DNA from: an uncultured Acetobacterium sp.
GTDB taxonomy: Bacteria > Bacillota > Clostridia > Eubacteriales > Eubacteriaceae
Direction: 5' to 3'
NCBI RefSeq assembly: GCF_963664135.1
Contig: NZ_OY760905.1
Location: 2,568,736-2,632,735, forward strand
DNA: 64,000 nt
Positions 48,401 to 56,546 of the stretch are shown here, one piece after another; positions within the stretch are counted from its first letter, which is position 1; every line of letters begins with the position of its first letter. The notes beneath the pieces were generated by a model. It was not told the origin of the DNA and did not search any database. It saw only the letters and a program-made list of their open reading frames with translations. The translations under genes were made by a program, and so were the position numbers.

Positions 48401-50128
48401 ATGAATAATCAACATTTTGTTAATAAGGCATTTCGAGTATTTGTCATCAACAGCATCCTTTCTTCAGCCGGGGTGGTTCTGGGCACCTTTGTGGATGCCA
48501 TCATCCTGGGAAATGCATTGGGCGAAATCGGACTTTCGGTATTGGCGGTTTCAATGCCAGTGTACATGGTTTATAACTTGTTCGGCTATGCTTTTGGAGT
48601 GGGCGGATCGTTAAAAATATCAGAGTGCATTGGTGCTGAAGATAAAGACGGTGCCAATGCCCATTTTACCCGGACGATGTTTTTTACGTCGGTAATCGGT
48701 GTGCTGATTGCAGTTTTTGGAATGATGCTTCTCCCAGAAATCATCAATCTTACCGGAGGTTCTGGGATTGATGCCGCCATTGATTATCTGTGGCCGATTG
48801 TTTTGACAGCACCGATATTTATTCTGGCGCCGGTCATGTCACTGGTCATTCGCAGTGATGCTGATCCATTCTTGTCAACTTTGGGTATTAGTGTTTCGGT
48901 AGTAGTCAACTTGGTCTTAGATCTGGTGCTCATTTTCGGATTGAATATGGGCGTCTTTGGAGCAGCGCTGGCAATGGCAATTGGCCAGCTTTCAGCCGTT
49001 GTAGTATATGCCAGTCACTTTTTTAAAAAAAATAATCATCTCAAGTTACGCCGAGTTTCCCTGAATCCAAAAGAAGGTTTTCGCCTTTTTCACGGTGGTT
49101 TTGGAATCGCATCCGCTTTTATCTATCAAGGAATTGCCCTAGTTGTCATCAATAATCTGTTAAGTGTGACAGTGGGGTTAGGGGGACTGGCAGTCTATAA
49201 TATCCTTTTTAATGTTTCCTTATTTGCTTATGCAATATTTGATGGAATTTCCCTGGCATTGGCCCCACTGGTGGCAACTTTCGCGGGTGAAAAGGATACC
49301 GAAGGCGTGTATGATACCATGCGTTTATCATTGAAGACGGCCTTGTTACTCAGTGTTTTGTGTGCAGCGATGCTGCTTATCTTCGCCGGACCGATTGCCT
49401 CAATGTTTGGAGTGACTGAAAATTTGGCGCTAGTGGAGCAGACAATCCGGATTTTTGCCTTCGGGGTTGTGCAGACCTGCTTTAACTGCGTGATGGCCCA
49501 TTTCTATCAGACAACCAAACGGCCAACTCTGGCAGGAGTTATTTATTTTATGCGGGGTTTTTTGCTGCTGATTGCATTTTCCGCATGGTTTATCTCAGGA
49601 TTTGGCGTTTTAGGCACGGCCATGGCCATTGTCGCGGCAGAAACCATCACCATGATGTTGTTACTGTTTGCCGCGGTTATTCTCAAAAATCAGGGAGGAT
49701 ATCGAAATATTTTACTGTTTCGGGAACCGATCATCGCTAAAGATAATTTATATGAAACCACCCTTTCTTCTGATATTAAAGAATTGACAACCTGTGTTGA
49801 AGAAATCGAAGCCTTTTGTGAACGGTTGGAGATTGGTCAAAAGAATGCTTACTTCATTAATTTGACTATTGAAGAATTGGCAGCCAATATAATTACTTTC
49901 GGATTTAATGATGGTAAATCCCATTATATTAATATAAAAATTGCCCTTTTTGAAGAGGACATCTATATTCGGATCAGGGACGACAGCACCAGCTACAACC
50001 CTTTTGAAGAATCTGAAAAACCCGATGAAGCTCTGGACTATCTAGGCGTTTCCATTGTTCGCAAGAAAGCAAAATCGTTTGCCTATAATCGAACGCTTGT
50101 ATTTAATAATCTTCTTATAATTTTGTAG
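48401..50128 (+). CDS. MATE transporter fused to an RsbW-like histidine-kinase-type ATPase domain
   Basis: A 575-residue fusion. Residues 1-445 are a full MATE transporter (about 12 helices; N-terminal INSILSSAGVVLGTFVDAII). Residues about 455-575 are a HATPase_c_2 (RsbW/SpoIIAB-type) domain: the N box E-E-L-A-A-N, the G1-like region IRDDSTSYNPFEE and the G2-like DYLGVSIVRKKA. ATG 48401 is chosen (AGAGGG before it). It is the first gene of a unit with an RsbU-type phosphatase (50144), two GNATs and a free RsbW-like kinase. A cytoplasmic RsbW-like domain on a transporter suggests that transport or substrate occupancy is coupled to partner-switching phosphorylation. Inference; the fusion itself is read directly. 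Confidence 0.85.
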   Translation: MNNQHFVNKAFRVFVINSILSSAGVVLGTFVDAIILGNALGEIGLSVLAVSMPVYMVYNLFGYAFGVGGSLKISECIGAEDKDGANAHFTRTMFFTSVIGVLIAVFGMMLLPEIINLTGGSGIDAAIDYLWPIVLTAPIFILAPVMSLVIRSDADPFLSTLGISVSVVVNLVLDLVLIFGLNMGVFGAALAMAIGQLSAVVVYASHFFKKNNHLKLRRVSLNPKEGFRLFHGGFGIASAFIYQGIALVVINNLLSVTVGLGGLAVYNILFNVSLFAYAIFDGISLALAPLVATFAGEKDTEGVYDTMRLSLKTALLLSVLCAAMLLIFAGPIASMFGVTENLALVEQTIRIFAFGVVQTCFNCVMAHFYQTTKRPTLAGVIYFMRGFLLLIAFSAWFISGFGVLGTAMAIVAAETITMMLLLFAAVILKNQGGYRNILLFREPIIAKDNLYETTLSSDIKELTTCVEEIEAFCERLEIGQKNAYFINLTIEELAANIITFGFNDGKSHYINIKIALFEEDIYIRIRDDSTSYNPFEESEKPDEALDYLGVSIVRKKAKSFAYNRTLVFNNLLIIL

Positions 50129-50143
50129 AACAAGGTGGCATTT

Positions 50144-51766
50144 ATGAAAGAACCAAAAAGTATCCGAAGAATAAGTCTTAAAACCAAGTTTGCATCAGCA
50201 AGTATGATTCTGGCAATTTTACTTTGTGTGATTATCGTTCTGATCTCCTACTTCAGTTACCGTGATTCCATGTTCCAACGGTATGAAGATAATATTTCAT
50301 CACTGGTACATACGGCATCTGCGATCGTACCGGTGGATAAAGTGAACAATTATTTTGAAACCCAGGAAAAAGATGCGGATTATGATCTGCTGATCAAGCA
50401 GTTTCAAAACATTCAGAAACAAAACCATCTTGAATACCTGTATGCTTATGTTCCTACGGCAAACGGCTTTAAAGTGTTTGGACAGGGAACCCAACCTGGG
50501 GATGAGGGTCACTTTGTTCTGGGTGATTTTTTAGGCACTGACTATTATCCTCAGGAAGATATCAATGCCGCCAACAGACTCTTAACTAATCCCGACGCTC
50601 CTAAAGTCGTGATTACAAAAAATAGCGATTTTGGTTATCTGATTTCCGCTTTTGACGTATTAAAAGATTCGGCGGGGAATCCGGTATTAATCGTTGGGGC
50701 GGATATGTCCATGAAAACTATCAATGATACGCTTAATAGGTATATTATGCTGGTATCAGCGATTGCACTGCTGATCTTTGGATTATTTATCACTGTTTAT
50801 CTGCTCTTCTTGAATAAATCAATTATCAATCCGCTTCAGGTTATTGTGGATAACGCTACCGATTTTGTAAACATCAATATGGATGATAATTTAGGTGAGA
50901 TTGTCGCCTTGAATATTGATGTTAAAACGGGTGATGAAATCGAAATTCTGGCCGAGGCCTTTAATAAAATGACCAGCGATATCAGTCGCTATATTAAAGA
51001 ACTTACCAGTGTCACCTCGGAGCGAGAGCGGATTGAAACCGAGCTTCGGATTGCCACCCTGATTCAGGAAGGGATGTTGCCAAAGAATTTTGACTATCCT
51101 GATCGAAACGAATTTACCCTTTATGCTTCCATGCGAGCTGCTAAAAATGTCGGGGGCGACTTTTATGATTTCTTCTTTGTGGATGATGACCATTTTTGTA
51201 TTACCATCGGGGATGTTTCCGGCAAAGGGGTTCCCGCGGCTTTATTTATGGCCATGACCAAAGCGACGGTAAAAGATCTGGTTCTCCGACGATTGCCGGT
51301 CGACGAGGTTATGACCGAAGCGAATATCAGTTTGTGTAAAAACAATGAACAGAGTATGTTTGTCACCTTGCTGATTGCGATTATCAATGTGAAGACCGGC
51401 GTCTTCCAATGGTGTGATGCTGGACATGATCCGGCGATTATCTGGAAAAAGGATGGTACCGTTGAGATGCTCACCGGCAAAAAAGGCTTTGTCTGTGCCG
51501 GGATGGAAACCGCTAAATATAAAATGAATGAATCGCAAATCGAAAAAGGCGATATTATCTATCTTTATACCGATGGGATTCCTGAGGCCAATAATACCAC
51601 CAGTGAGTTTTATGGACTGGATCGGTTGACGGCATTGGTCGCTTCAAAAGAAAAGCACGATATTAAATCCCTTTGTGCCGATATCTTAGCAGATGTTGAT
51701 CGATTTGCCGATAAAGAACCTCAGTTTGATGACATCACCATGCTCGGTTTTAAACTTGAGGAGTAG
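50144..51766 (+). CDS. membrane sensor SpoIIE/RsbU-type PP2C phosphatase
   Basis: A 540-residue membrane phosphatase. TM1 is at about residues 20-40, an extracytoplasmic sensor with Cache-like features spans 42-195, TM2 is at about 198-222, followed by a HAMP-like linker and a short coiled coil (SERERIETELRIATLIQEGM). The PP2C SpoIIE domain (about 310-540) keeps the metal motifs VGGDFYDF, IGDVSGKGVPAALFMA, AGHDP, YTDGIPEA and D-D-I-T. ATG 50144 lies five bases after AAGGTGG. It would dephosphorylate a Ser/Thr-phosphorylated antagonist controlled by the RsbW-like proteins of the same operon. Confidence 0.9.
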   Translation: MKEPKSIRRISLKTKFASASMILAILLCVIIVLISYFSYRDSMFQRYEDNISSLVHTASAIVPVDKVNNYFETQEKDADYDLLIKQFQNIQKQNHLEYLYAYVPTANGFKVFGQGTQPGDEGHFVLGDFLGTDYYPQEDINAANRLLTNPDAPKVVITKNSDFGYLISAFDVLKDSAGNPVLIVGADMSMKTINDTLNRYIMLVSAIALLIFGLFITVYLLFLNKSIINPLQVIVDNATDFVNINMDDNLGEIVALNIDVKTGDEIEILAEAFNKMTSDISRYIKELTSVTSERERIETELRIATLIQEGMLPKNFDYPDRNEFTLYASMRAAKNVGGDFYDFFFVDDDHFCITIGDVSGKGVPAALFMAMTKATVKDLVLRRLPVDEVMTEANISLCKNNEQSMFVTLLIAIINVKTGVFQWCDAGHDPAIIWKKDGTVEMLTGKKGFVCAGMETAKYKMNESQIEKGDIIYLYTDGIPEANNTTSEFYGLDRLTALVASKEKHDIKSLCADILADVDRFADKEPQFDDITMLGFKLEE

Positions 51767-51770
51767 GGAA

Positions 51771-52325
51771 ATGGAGATTATATTAAAAAACGGCAGGGAT
51801 TTATCGCTAGCAGATTTTGATGCTGTTCTTGCTCTCGATTGTAAGATTTTCGGAGATTCAATTTTAATAAATGAAGGGATGGCCGAAAAACGGTTTTTGA
51901 AGTTCAAAGACGGCGTTATTGCTGCCTACACAGGGAATACTCTGATGGGCTTTATCAGTTTTTTTAGTGTTGACGCTTCAGTTTATGAGCGGGCCGTATT
52001 TAAACAGGAATACATTGACGATAATCTGAATGAAAGTGAAGTGGTGCCACTGGAAAAAGGAAAGGCAAACACGATCCTGATATTAGATTTGGCTGTTGAT
52101 GAAGCTTTCCGCCATCTGGGCGTTTCAAAACGGTTGCATGAGTCACTCTGGAATTATCTCAGGCAAAAACATAATCAAGACTATCTGATTGAGCACGTAT
52201 TTTGTTTTGCCATCACAACTGAAGGATTCAATAGTATGTTATTTCTTGGTGGTAGAGAGCGCTGGACAAGAGATGATATGACCCTTTTTGAACTTGATAA
52301 AGAAGTATTTTTGAGGCAGGTATGA
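51771..52325 (+). CDS. GNAT family acetyltransferase
   Basis: A 184-residue GNAT-fold protein. The acetyl-CoA region is ILDLAVDEAFRHLGVSKRLH (with R-H-L-G-V in place of R-x-x-G-x-G/A), so the pyrophosphate loop is slightly unusual. It starts four bases after the phosphatase stop and overlaps the next GNAT by four bases (ATGA), so translation is coupled. Substrate unknown; regulatory protein acetylation is one possibility given the context. Confidence 0.7.
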   Translation: MEIILKNGRDLSLADFDAVLALDCKIFGDSILINEGMAEKRFLKFKDGVIAAYTGNTLMGFISFFSVDASVYERAVFKQEYIDDNLNESEVVPLEKGKANTILILDLAVDEAFRHLGVSKRLHESLWNYLRQKHNQDYLIEHVFCFAITTEGFNSMLFLGGRERWTRDDMTLFELDKEVFLRQV

Positions 52326-52918
52326 TAACAATATGGGACCGAAAACTAGACAAAAATAACCTGAAAGCGGCGGCCGATGTTTTGTGCCAAGCCTTCAAAA
52401 ACGATCCATTATACAATATCGTTTTTCAGAATAGCAAGGATCTTTGCCGGTATATCAAACTGATGGTGGACTACTATAATCGCAATGGCGAAATTCATGT
52501 CGCTGTTTCAGAAGACCAAATCGTCGGAGCATCTATTTGGAATCACAAAGGAACACCATTTTTCAGCATGCGCAGTGTGCTGACAAGTGGTATGTTTGGC
52601 GAAATACTCAAATTTTCAATGCTGATTCAGATTAAAAGCATGATTAAGCTTAAGAATGAAACGCTGATAACTGAGCGCTATCATTATAATAAGGAGCATC
52701 ATTATATCTTTATGCTTGGCTCCGTGGCTAAAGGCGCGGGTCGGGCGTTGATGGAATATGATATAAAAAAGTTCAGTGACTGCCCCATTTATCTTGAAAA
52801 CAGCAATATAAAAGATAACCAGAACTTTTATGAGAAGCTCGGATTTCATTCGATCAAAACGATTGATGTGATGGGAGTTTCGGTGGATTTGTTGACAAAT
52901 AGTAAAGGAGACCAGTGA
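52322..52918 (+). CDS. GNAT family acetyltransferase
   Basis: A 198-residue GNAT-like protein; N-terminal A-D-V-L-C-Q-A-F-K-N-D-P, then a VGASIWN strand, the LGSVAKGAGRALME loop (atypical CoA loop G-A-G-R-A) and C-terminal ENSNIKDNQNFYEKLGFHSI, the usual end of the fold. ATG overlaps the previous stop. It is not closely similar to the GNAT upstream. It precedes the RsbW-like gene by one base. Confidence 0.75.
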   Translation: MITIWDRKLDKNNLKAAADVLCQAFKNDPLYNIVFQNSKDLCRYIKLMVDYYNRNGEIHVAVSEDQIVGASIWNHKGTPFFSMRSVLTSGMFGEILKFSMLIQIKSMIKLKNETLITERYHYNKEHHYIFMLGSVAKGAGRALMEYDIKKFSDCPIYLENSNIKDNQNFYEKLGFHSIKTIDVMGVSVDLLTNSKGDQ

Positions 52919-52919
52919 T

Positions 52920-53330
52920 ATGAAAAAATTAACCGTTAATGCATCTACGGATAATCTGTCCAGGGTACTTGAATTTATCGATGCCGAATTGGAGGCAGTC
53001 GGAGCCAGCATGAAAATGATCTTTCAGATTGATCTTGCGGTGGAGGAATTATATGTAAACATTGCTCACTACGCCTATACTCCTGAAGATGGCAATGTTA
53101 TCATCAAATTTGATTCTTATGGTGATCCGCCACTGGTGGAAATTCAGTTTATCGACCAGGGAAATCCCTTTAATCCATTGGAAAATGCAGAACCGGATAT
53201 AACGCTGACAGCGGAAGAACGACAGATCGGCGGTTTGGGTGTTTTAATGGTTAAAAAGACCATGGATGAGGTGAACTATCGTTTCGAAAAGAATGAAAAT
53301 ATTCTAACAATCAAAAAATCCTTATCCTAA
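52920..53330 (+). CDS. RsbW/SpoIIAB-like serine kinase (HATPase_c_2)
   Basis: A 136-residue stand-alone ATPase of the anti-sigma-factor kinase type. It has DLAVEELYVNIAHYAY (N box E43, N47), IQFIDQGNPFNPLE (G1) and QIGGLGVLMVKKTMDEV (G2), all intact. Kinases of this family phosphorylate a STAS-domain antagonist and may bind a sigma factor; neither partner is encoded nearby. AAGGAG overlaps the upstream stop. A terminator overlaps its 3' end. Confidence 0.88.
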   Translation: MKKLTVNASTDNLSRVLEFIDAELEAVGASMKMIFQIDLAVEELYVNIAHYAYTPEDGNVIIKFDSYGDPPLVEIQFIDQGNPFNPLENAEPDITLTAEERQIGGLGVLMVKKTMDEVNYRFEKNENILTIKKSLS

Positions 53331-53350
53331 CTGGAATAAGGATTTTTTTT
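53313..53350 (+). terminator. intrinsic terminator overlapping the rsbW-like gene end
   Basis: The stem ATCCTTAT (53318-53325) / ATAAGGAT (53336-53343), extendable by A-T pairs, is followed by T. The left arm lies in the last codons of the gene. It separates the MATE/phosphatase unit from the ABC unit. Confidence 0.8.
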
Positions 53351-53482
53351 CAAACCTTCAATATAAGACAAAGCGGAGTATGATTGATCGTTTTATTAAG
53401 ATGAGCCAGAAATGGGCCCAGCTTTTTTAATAGATTATTAACCAGGAAGCAAAGTGATCAGGATTATGAATGGAGGATATTA

Positions 53483-54271
53483 ATGAAAAGAGTTTTTGTA
53501 AGCTTATGCCTACTTATTACCTTATTTCTTGCGGGGTGTAGCCAGACGGCAGCCACCCTTCCCCCAGTTGAAATGGCCAAAATCGGAACGATGATCGGGA
53601 CAGTCAGTGAGATCATTGCTCCGAGTAAGTACCCCGATGCCAAAATCAGCCGTTTCAATAATTATGTGGATGAGTCGGCGGCACTGATGGCGGGAAAAAT
53701 TGACTATGCCATTATGGATTACGCATCGGCAAAAAACTACACCAAAAATAATGATAAGGTGGTTATTTTACCGGACCCTCTTACGGATGAGGTGACGGCG
53801 ATGGCTCTGAATAAAGAGAATACCGAGTTGAATCAGAAAATCAATGCGGTTCTGAATCGCTTTTTAAGTGACGGCACCATGGACGAAATTATTACCCGTT
53901 GGTTTCCGGAAACCGGCGGGGACTATCAGATCGTTAATGTCCCCCAAAATGACAGTGGGCCAGTACTGAATGTTGCGGTGACATCGCTGACCGAGCCCCG
54001 TTGTTTTGTTAAAGACGGTGAGCTCACCGGCATGAACGTGGAACTGATGGACCGAATCGCCGCTGAGCTGGGAATGCGAACCGAATATCAAGATATGGAT
54101 TTTTCCGCGATGATTGACAGCCTGCAGTCCGGGAAGAGTGATGTCATCGCAGCCATGTATAATACCCCCGAACGCGCTCAGCGGGTGGATTTTACGAAAG
54201 GTTATTTTCCCAATCCCCAGGTGTTTGTGGTCAGAAAAGACCGCGTAGAGGAGGCCGACAATGTCAACTAA
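53483..54271 (+). CDS. lipoprotein with half solute-binding (SBP_bac_3) domains in reversed order
   Basis: A 262-residue lipoprotein (lipobox L-A-G-C, Cys near 19). Residues about 35-140 match the second half of an amino-acid-type SBP (KIGTMIGTVSEI, D-A-K-I-S-R-F, L-M-A-G-K-I-D-Y-A-I-M-D, then the final helix DGTMDEIITRWF). Residues about 155-262 match the first half (LNVAVTSLTEPRCFVKDGEL, TGMNVELMDRIAAELGM, DFSAMIDSLQSGKSDVIAAM, T-P-E-R-A-Q-R-V-D-F). So the usual order is inverted. It overlaps the next gene by 11 bases, whose first domain is a second half. GGAGG precedes the ATG. Confidence 0.8.
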   Translation: MKRVFVSLCLLITLFLAGCSQTAATLPPVEMAKIGTMIGTVSEIIAPSKYPDAKISRFNNYVDESAALMAGKIDYAIMDYASAKNYTKNNDKVVILPDPLTDEVTAMALNKENTELNQKINAVLNRFLSDGTMDEIITRWFPETGGDYQIVNVPQNDSGPVLNVAVTSLTEPRCFVKDGELTGMNVELMDRIAAELGMRTEYQDMDFSAMIDSLQSGKSDVIAAMYNTPERAQRVDFTKGYFPNPQVFVVRKDRVEEADNVN

Positions 54272-56546
54272 GAAGCGAATTCTGGCCCTGCTATTAGGTA
54301 TTAGCATGATGCTAATGATTTGCGGCTGTTCGGCCGCAGATGAAGCGAAAATCAGCAGTACCAGTGACTTGAATCAGGCCGGCTATATCATCGGCGTCCC
54401 TGAAGGAACACCGCCGGAAGAAGTGGCGAAAGAGTACACGCCCAATGCCGAAATTTCTTATTTTACCCAGTTTATCGATGGGGTGGCGGCGCTTAAAAGC
54501 GGTAAGGCCACCGCCGTCATTTATGACAGCTCCGGAGTTGACCGCATTCTGCTCAGCAATCCCGATCTGGTCAAGCTGCCCGAGGAACTGGGTAATATTG
54601 AAATCGCCACGGTGGTGGGGTTGAATAATACGGCACTCAATGATCAGGTCAATGCTTTTATCAAACAGATTCATGAAGATGGCACTGCCGATCAAATGGT
54701 TACCCGCTGGATTGATAATATCGGCGGGGTGATGCCAGATATTCCCAAACCACAGAACCCGGAAAAGAAGCTGACGATCATTACCAATGGCATGACGGAA
54801 CCGATGAATTACTACGAAAACGGTGAGCTCACTGGATACGATATCGAGTTTATCAAACGTTTTGCCAATTATGCTAATATTGATTATGAAATTATTACCA
54901 TGGATTATGCGGCCATGATCCCGGCGCTCCAAAGCGGTAAAGGCGATATTATCATCTCCGACTTCTTTAAAACTGATGAGCGGGGACAGGAAGTCCTTTA
55001 TAGTGACGCCTATGTGGTACTGCATAACAGTGTGCTGGTGCGAAAAACGATGTATGCGGGCAATACCGAAGCTGCCACCATCAAGACCAACGATGATCTC
55101 AATGGGAAACGGGTGGGCTTCATTACCGGGATGGTTCACATTGAAGGATTTCGCCCCAATTACAAGGCGGAGGAATATGAATTCAAAGATTTTTCATCGA
55201 TAATGGAAGCATTAAAATCAGGTCGGGTTGATGCGATGCTGACCAGCCAGTCCAAGGTTCAGGAAATTCTCGATAATAACCCGGATCTGGCGGCGCTACC
55301 GCCTTACTATGAGTTTTTTTCATCCGTCGGTGTCAGCAAGGCGAATACCGCACTGGGCGATAAGCTTGATCCGGTCATTAAACGAATGGTTGATGATGGA
55401 TCGTTTACGGCCCTGGAAGCCAAATGGTTTGGCGCAGATGAAGCGGCAAAGGTGCTTACCCCGGTTAATTTGAGTGGCGGCAACGGAACCCTTGCTGTCG
55501 GGGTACTGGGCGATGATTATCCTTTTTCTTATTATAAAGACAATGAACTGGTCGGACTGGAAGTCGATCTGGCCCGAATTCTAGCCTCGGAATTGGGGAT
55601 GGATTTGAAAGTAGACGTCATGGATTTTTCAGCGGTTATTCCGGCCGTGGCATCCGGGAAGATTGATTTGGCTTTTTCCCTGGCCTATACACCGGAACGG
55701 GCCGAGTCGATTCGATTTCTGACACCGATGACCTCGGATAGCTCCGCGGCAATTATCAAAAATCAGGCCTATTCGCAAAATACGGTCAGTAGCGGCAATG
55801 CGATAACTGCTTTTTTCGGATCGATTCAAGAGAGCTACAACAAGACCTTTATTGTTGAGGATCGCTATAAGCTGGTGTTAGAAGGGCTGTGGACAACCAT
55901 TGTCATTTCAATGTTGTCACTGTTATTCGGCAGTATCCTGGGGGCTGTGATCTGTGCTATGCGGAAGTCCCGATCAAAGCTGCTGTCAGGGATTGCCATT
56001 GTTTATATCCGGTTGATTCAGGGGGTTCCGATTGTTTTAACCCTGATGATCCTGTACTATATTTTATTTGCCTCAGTGGATATTGACCCGATCCTGATTG
56101 CCGTGGTAGGCTTTTCGATTAACTTTGCCGCCTATTCGGCAGAGATCTTCAGAACCGCCATTGATGCCACCGACAAAGGCCAGTTGGAAGCGGCTTATGC
56201 CCTGGGATTCACCAAGGTGTCCAGCTTTTTTAAGGTCACATTGCCCCAGGCCTTGCGACACATCTTGCCGATTTTCAAGGGCGAATTTATCAGCATGGTA
56301 AAAATGACCTCGGTGGTGGGTTATATTGCGATTCAGGATTTGACCAAGATGACAGATATCATTCGAAGCCGAACCTTTGATGCATTTTTCCCGCTGTTTG
56401 TGACCGCCTTTATCTATTTTGTGATCACCTACCTGTTTATTATCGTACTGGGAAAAATTGAAGTACGGGTCGATCCCAAACGTCGCAAACGAGTGGTCAA
56501 AGGGATTGTGGATCCAGAAGTGAGAGATGCGGAGGTGGTGAAATGA
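54261..56546 (+). CDS. lipoprotein-type SBP half-domains fused to an amino-acid ABC permease
   Basis: A 761-residue protein with a signal sequence ending M-I-C-G-C. Order of SBP parts: second half (about 38-150), first half (165-265), second half (275-390), first half (400-500), then an amino-acid-type permease (about 530-745; RLIQGVPIVLTLMILYYILF, EIFRTAIDATDKGQLEAAYALGF as the EAA-like loop). Because the preceding lipoprotein ends in a first half, the first domain here completes it across the gene border. SBP-permease fusions are known (GlnP type); the half-domain phase shift is unusual. Gene ends overlap the ATPase gene by four bases. Confidence 0.85.
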   Translation: MSTKKRILALLLGISMMLMICGCSAADEAKISSTSDLNQAGYIIGVPEGTPPEEVAKEYTPNAEISYFTQFIDGVAALKSGKATAVIYDSSGVDRILLSNPDLVKLPEELGNIEIATVVGLNNTALNDQVNAFIKQIHEDGTADQMVTRWIDNIGGVMPDIPKPQNPEKKLTIITNGMTEPMNYYENGELTGYDIEFIKRFANYANIDYEIITMDYAAMIPALQSGKGDIIISDFFKTDERGQEVLYSDAYVVLHNSVLVRKTMYAGNTEAATIKTNDDLNGKRVGFITGMVHIEGFRPNYKAEEYEFKDFSSIMEALKSGRVDAMLTSQSKVQEILDNNPDLAALPPYYEFFSSVGVSKANTALGDKLDPVIKRMVDDGSFTALEAKWFGADEAAKVLTPVNLSGGNGTLAVGVLGDDYPFSYYKDNELVGLEVDLARILASELGMDLKVDVMDFSAVIPAVASGKIDLAFSLAYTPERAESIRFLTPMTSDSSAAIIKNQAYSQNTVSSGNAITAFFGSIQESYNKTFIVEDRYKLVLEGLWTTIVISMLSLLFGSILGAVICAMRKSRSKLLSGIAIVYIRLIQGVPIVLTLMILYYILFASVDIDPILIAVVGFSINFAAYSAEIFRTAIDATDKGQLEAAYALGFTKVSSFFKVTLPQALRHILPIFKGEFISMVKMTSVVGYIAIQDLTKMTDIIRSRTFDAFFPLFVTAFIYFVITYLFIIVLGKIEVRVDPKRRKRVVKGIVDPEVRDAEVVK

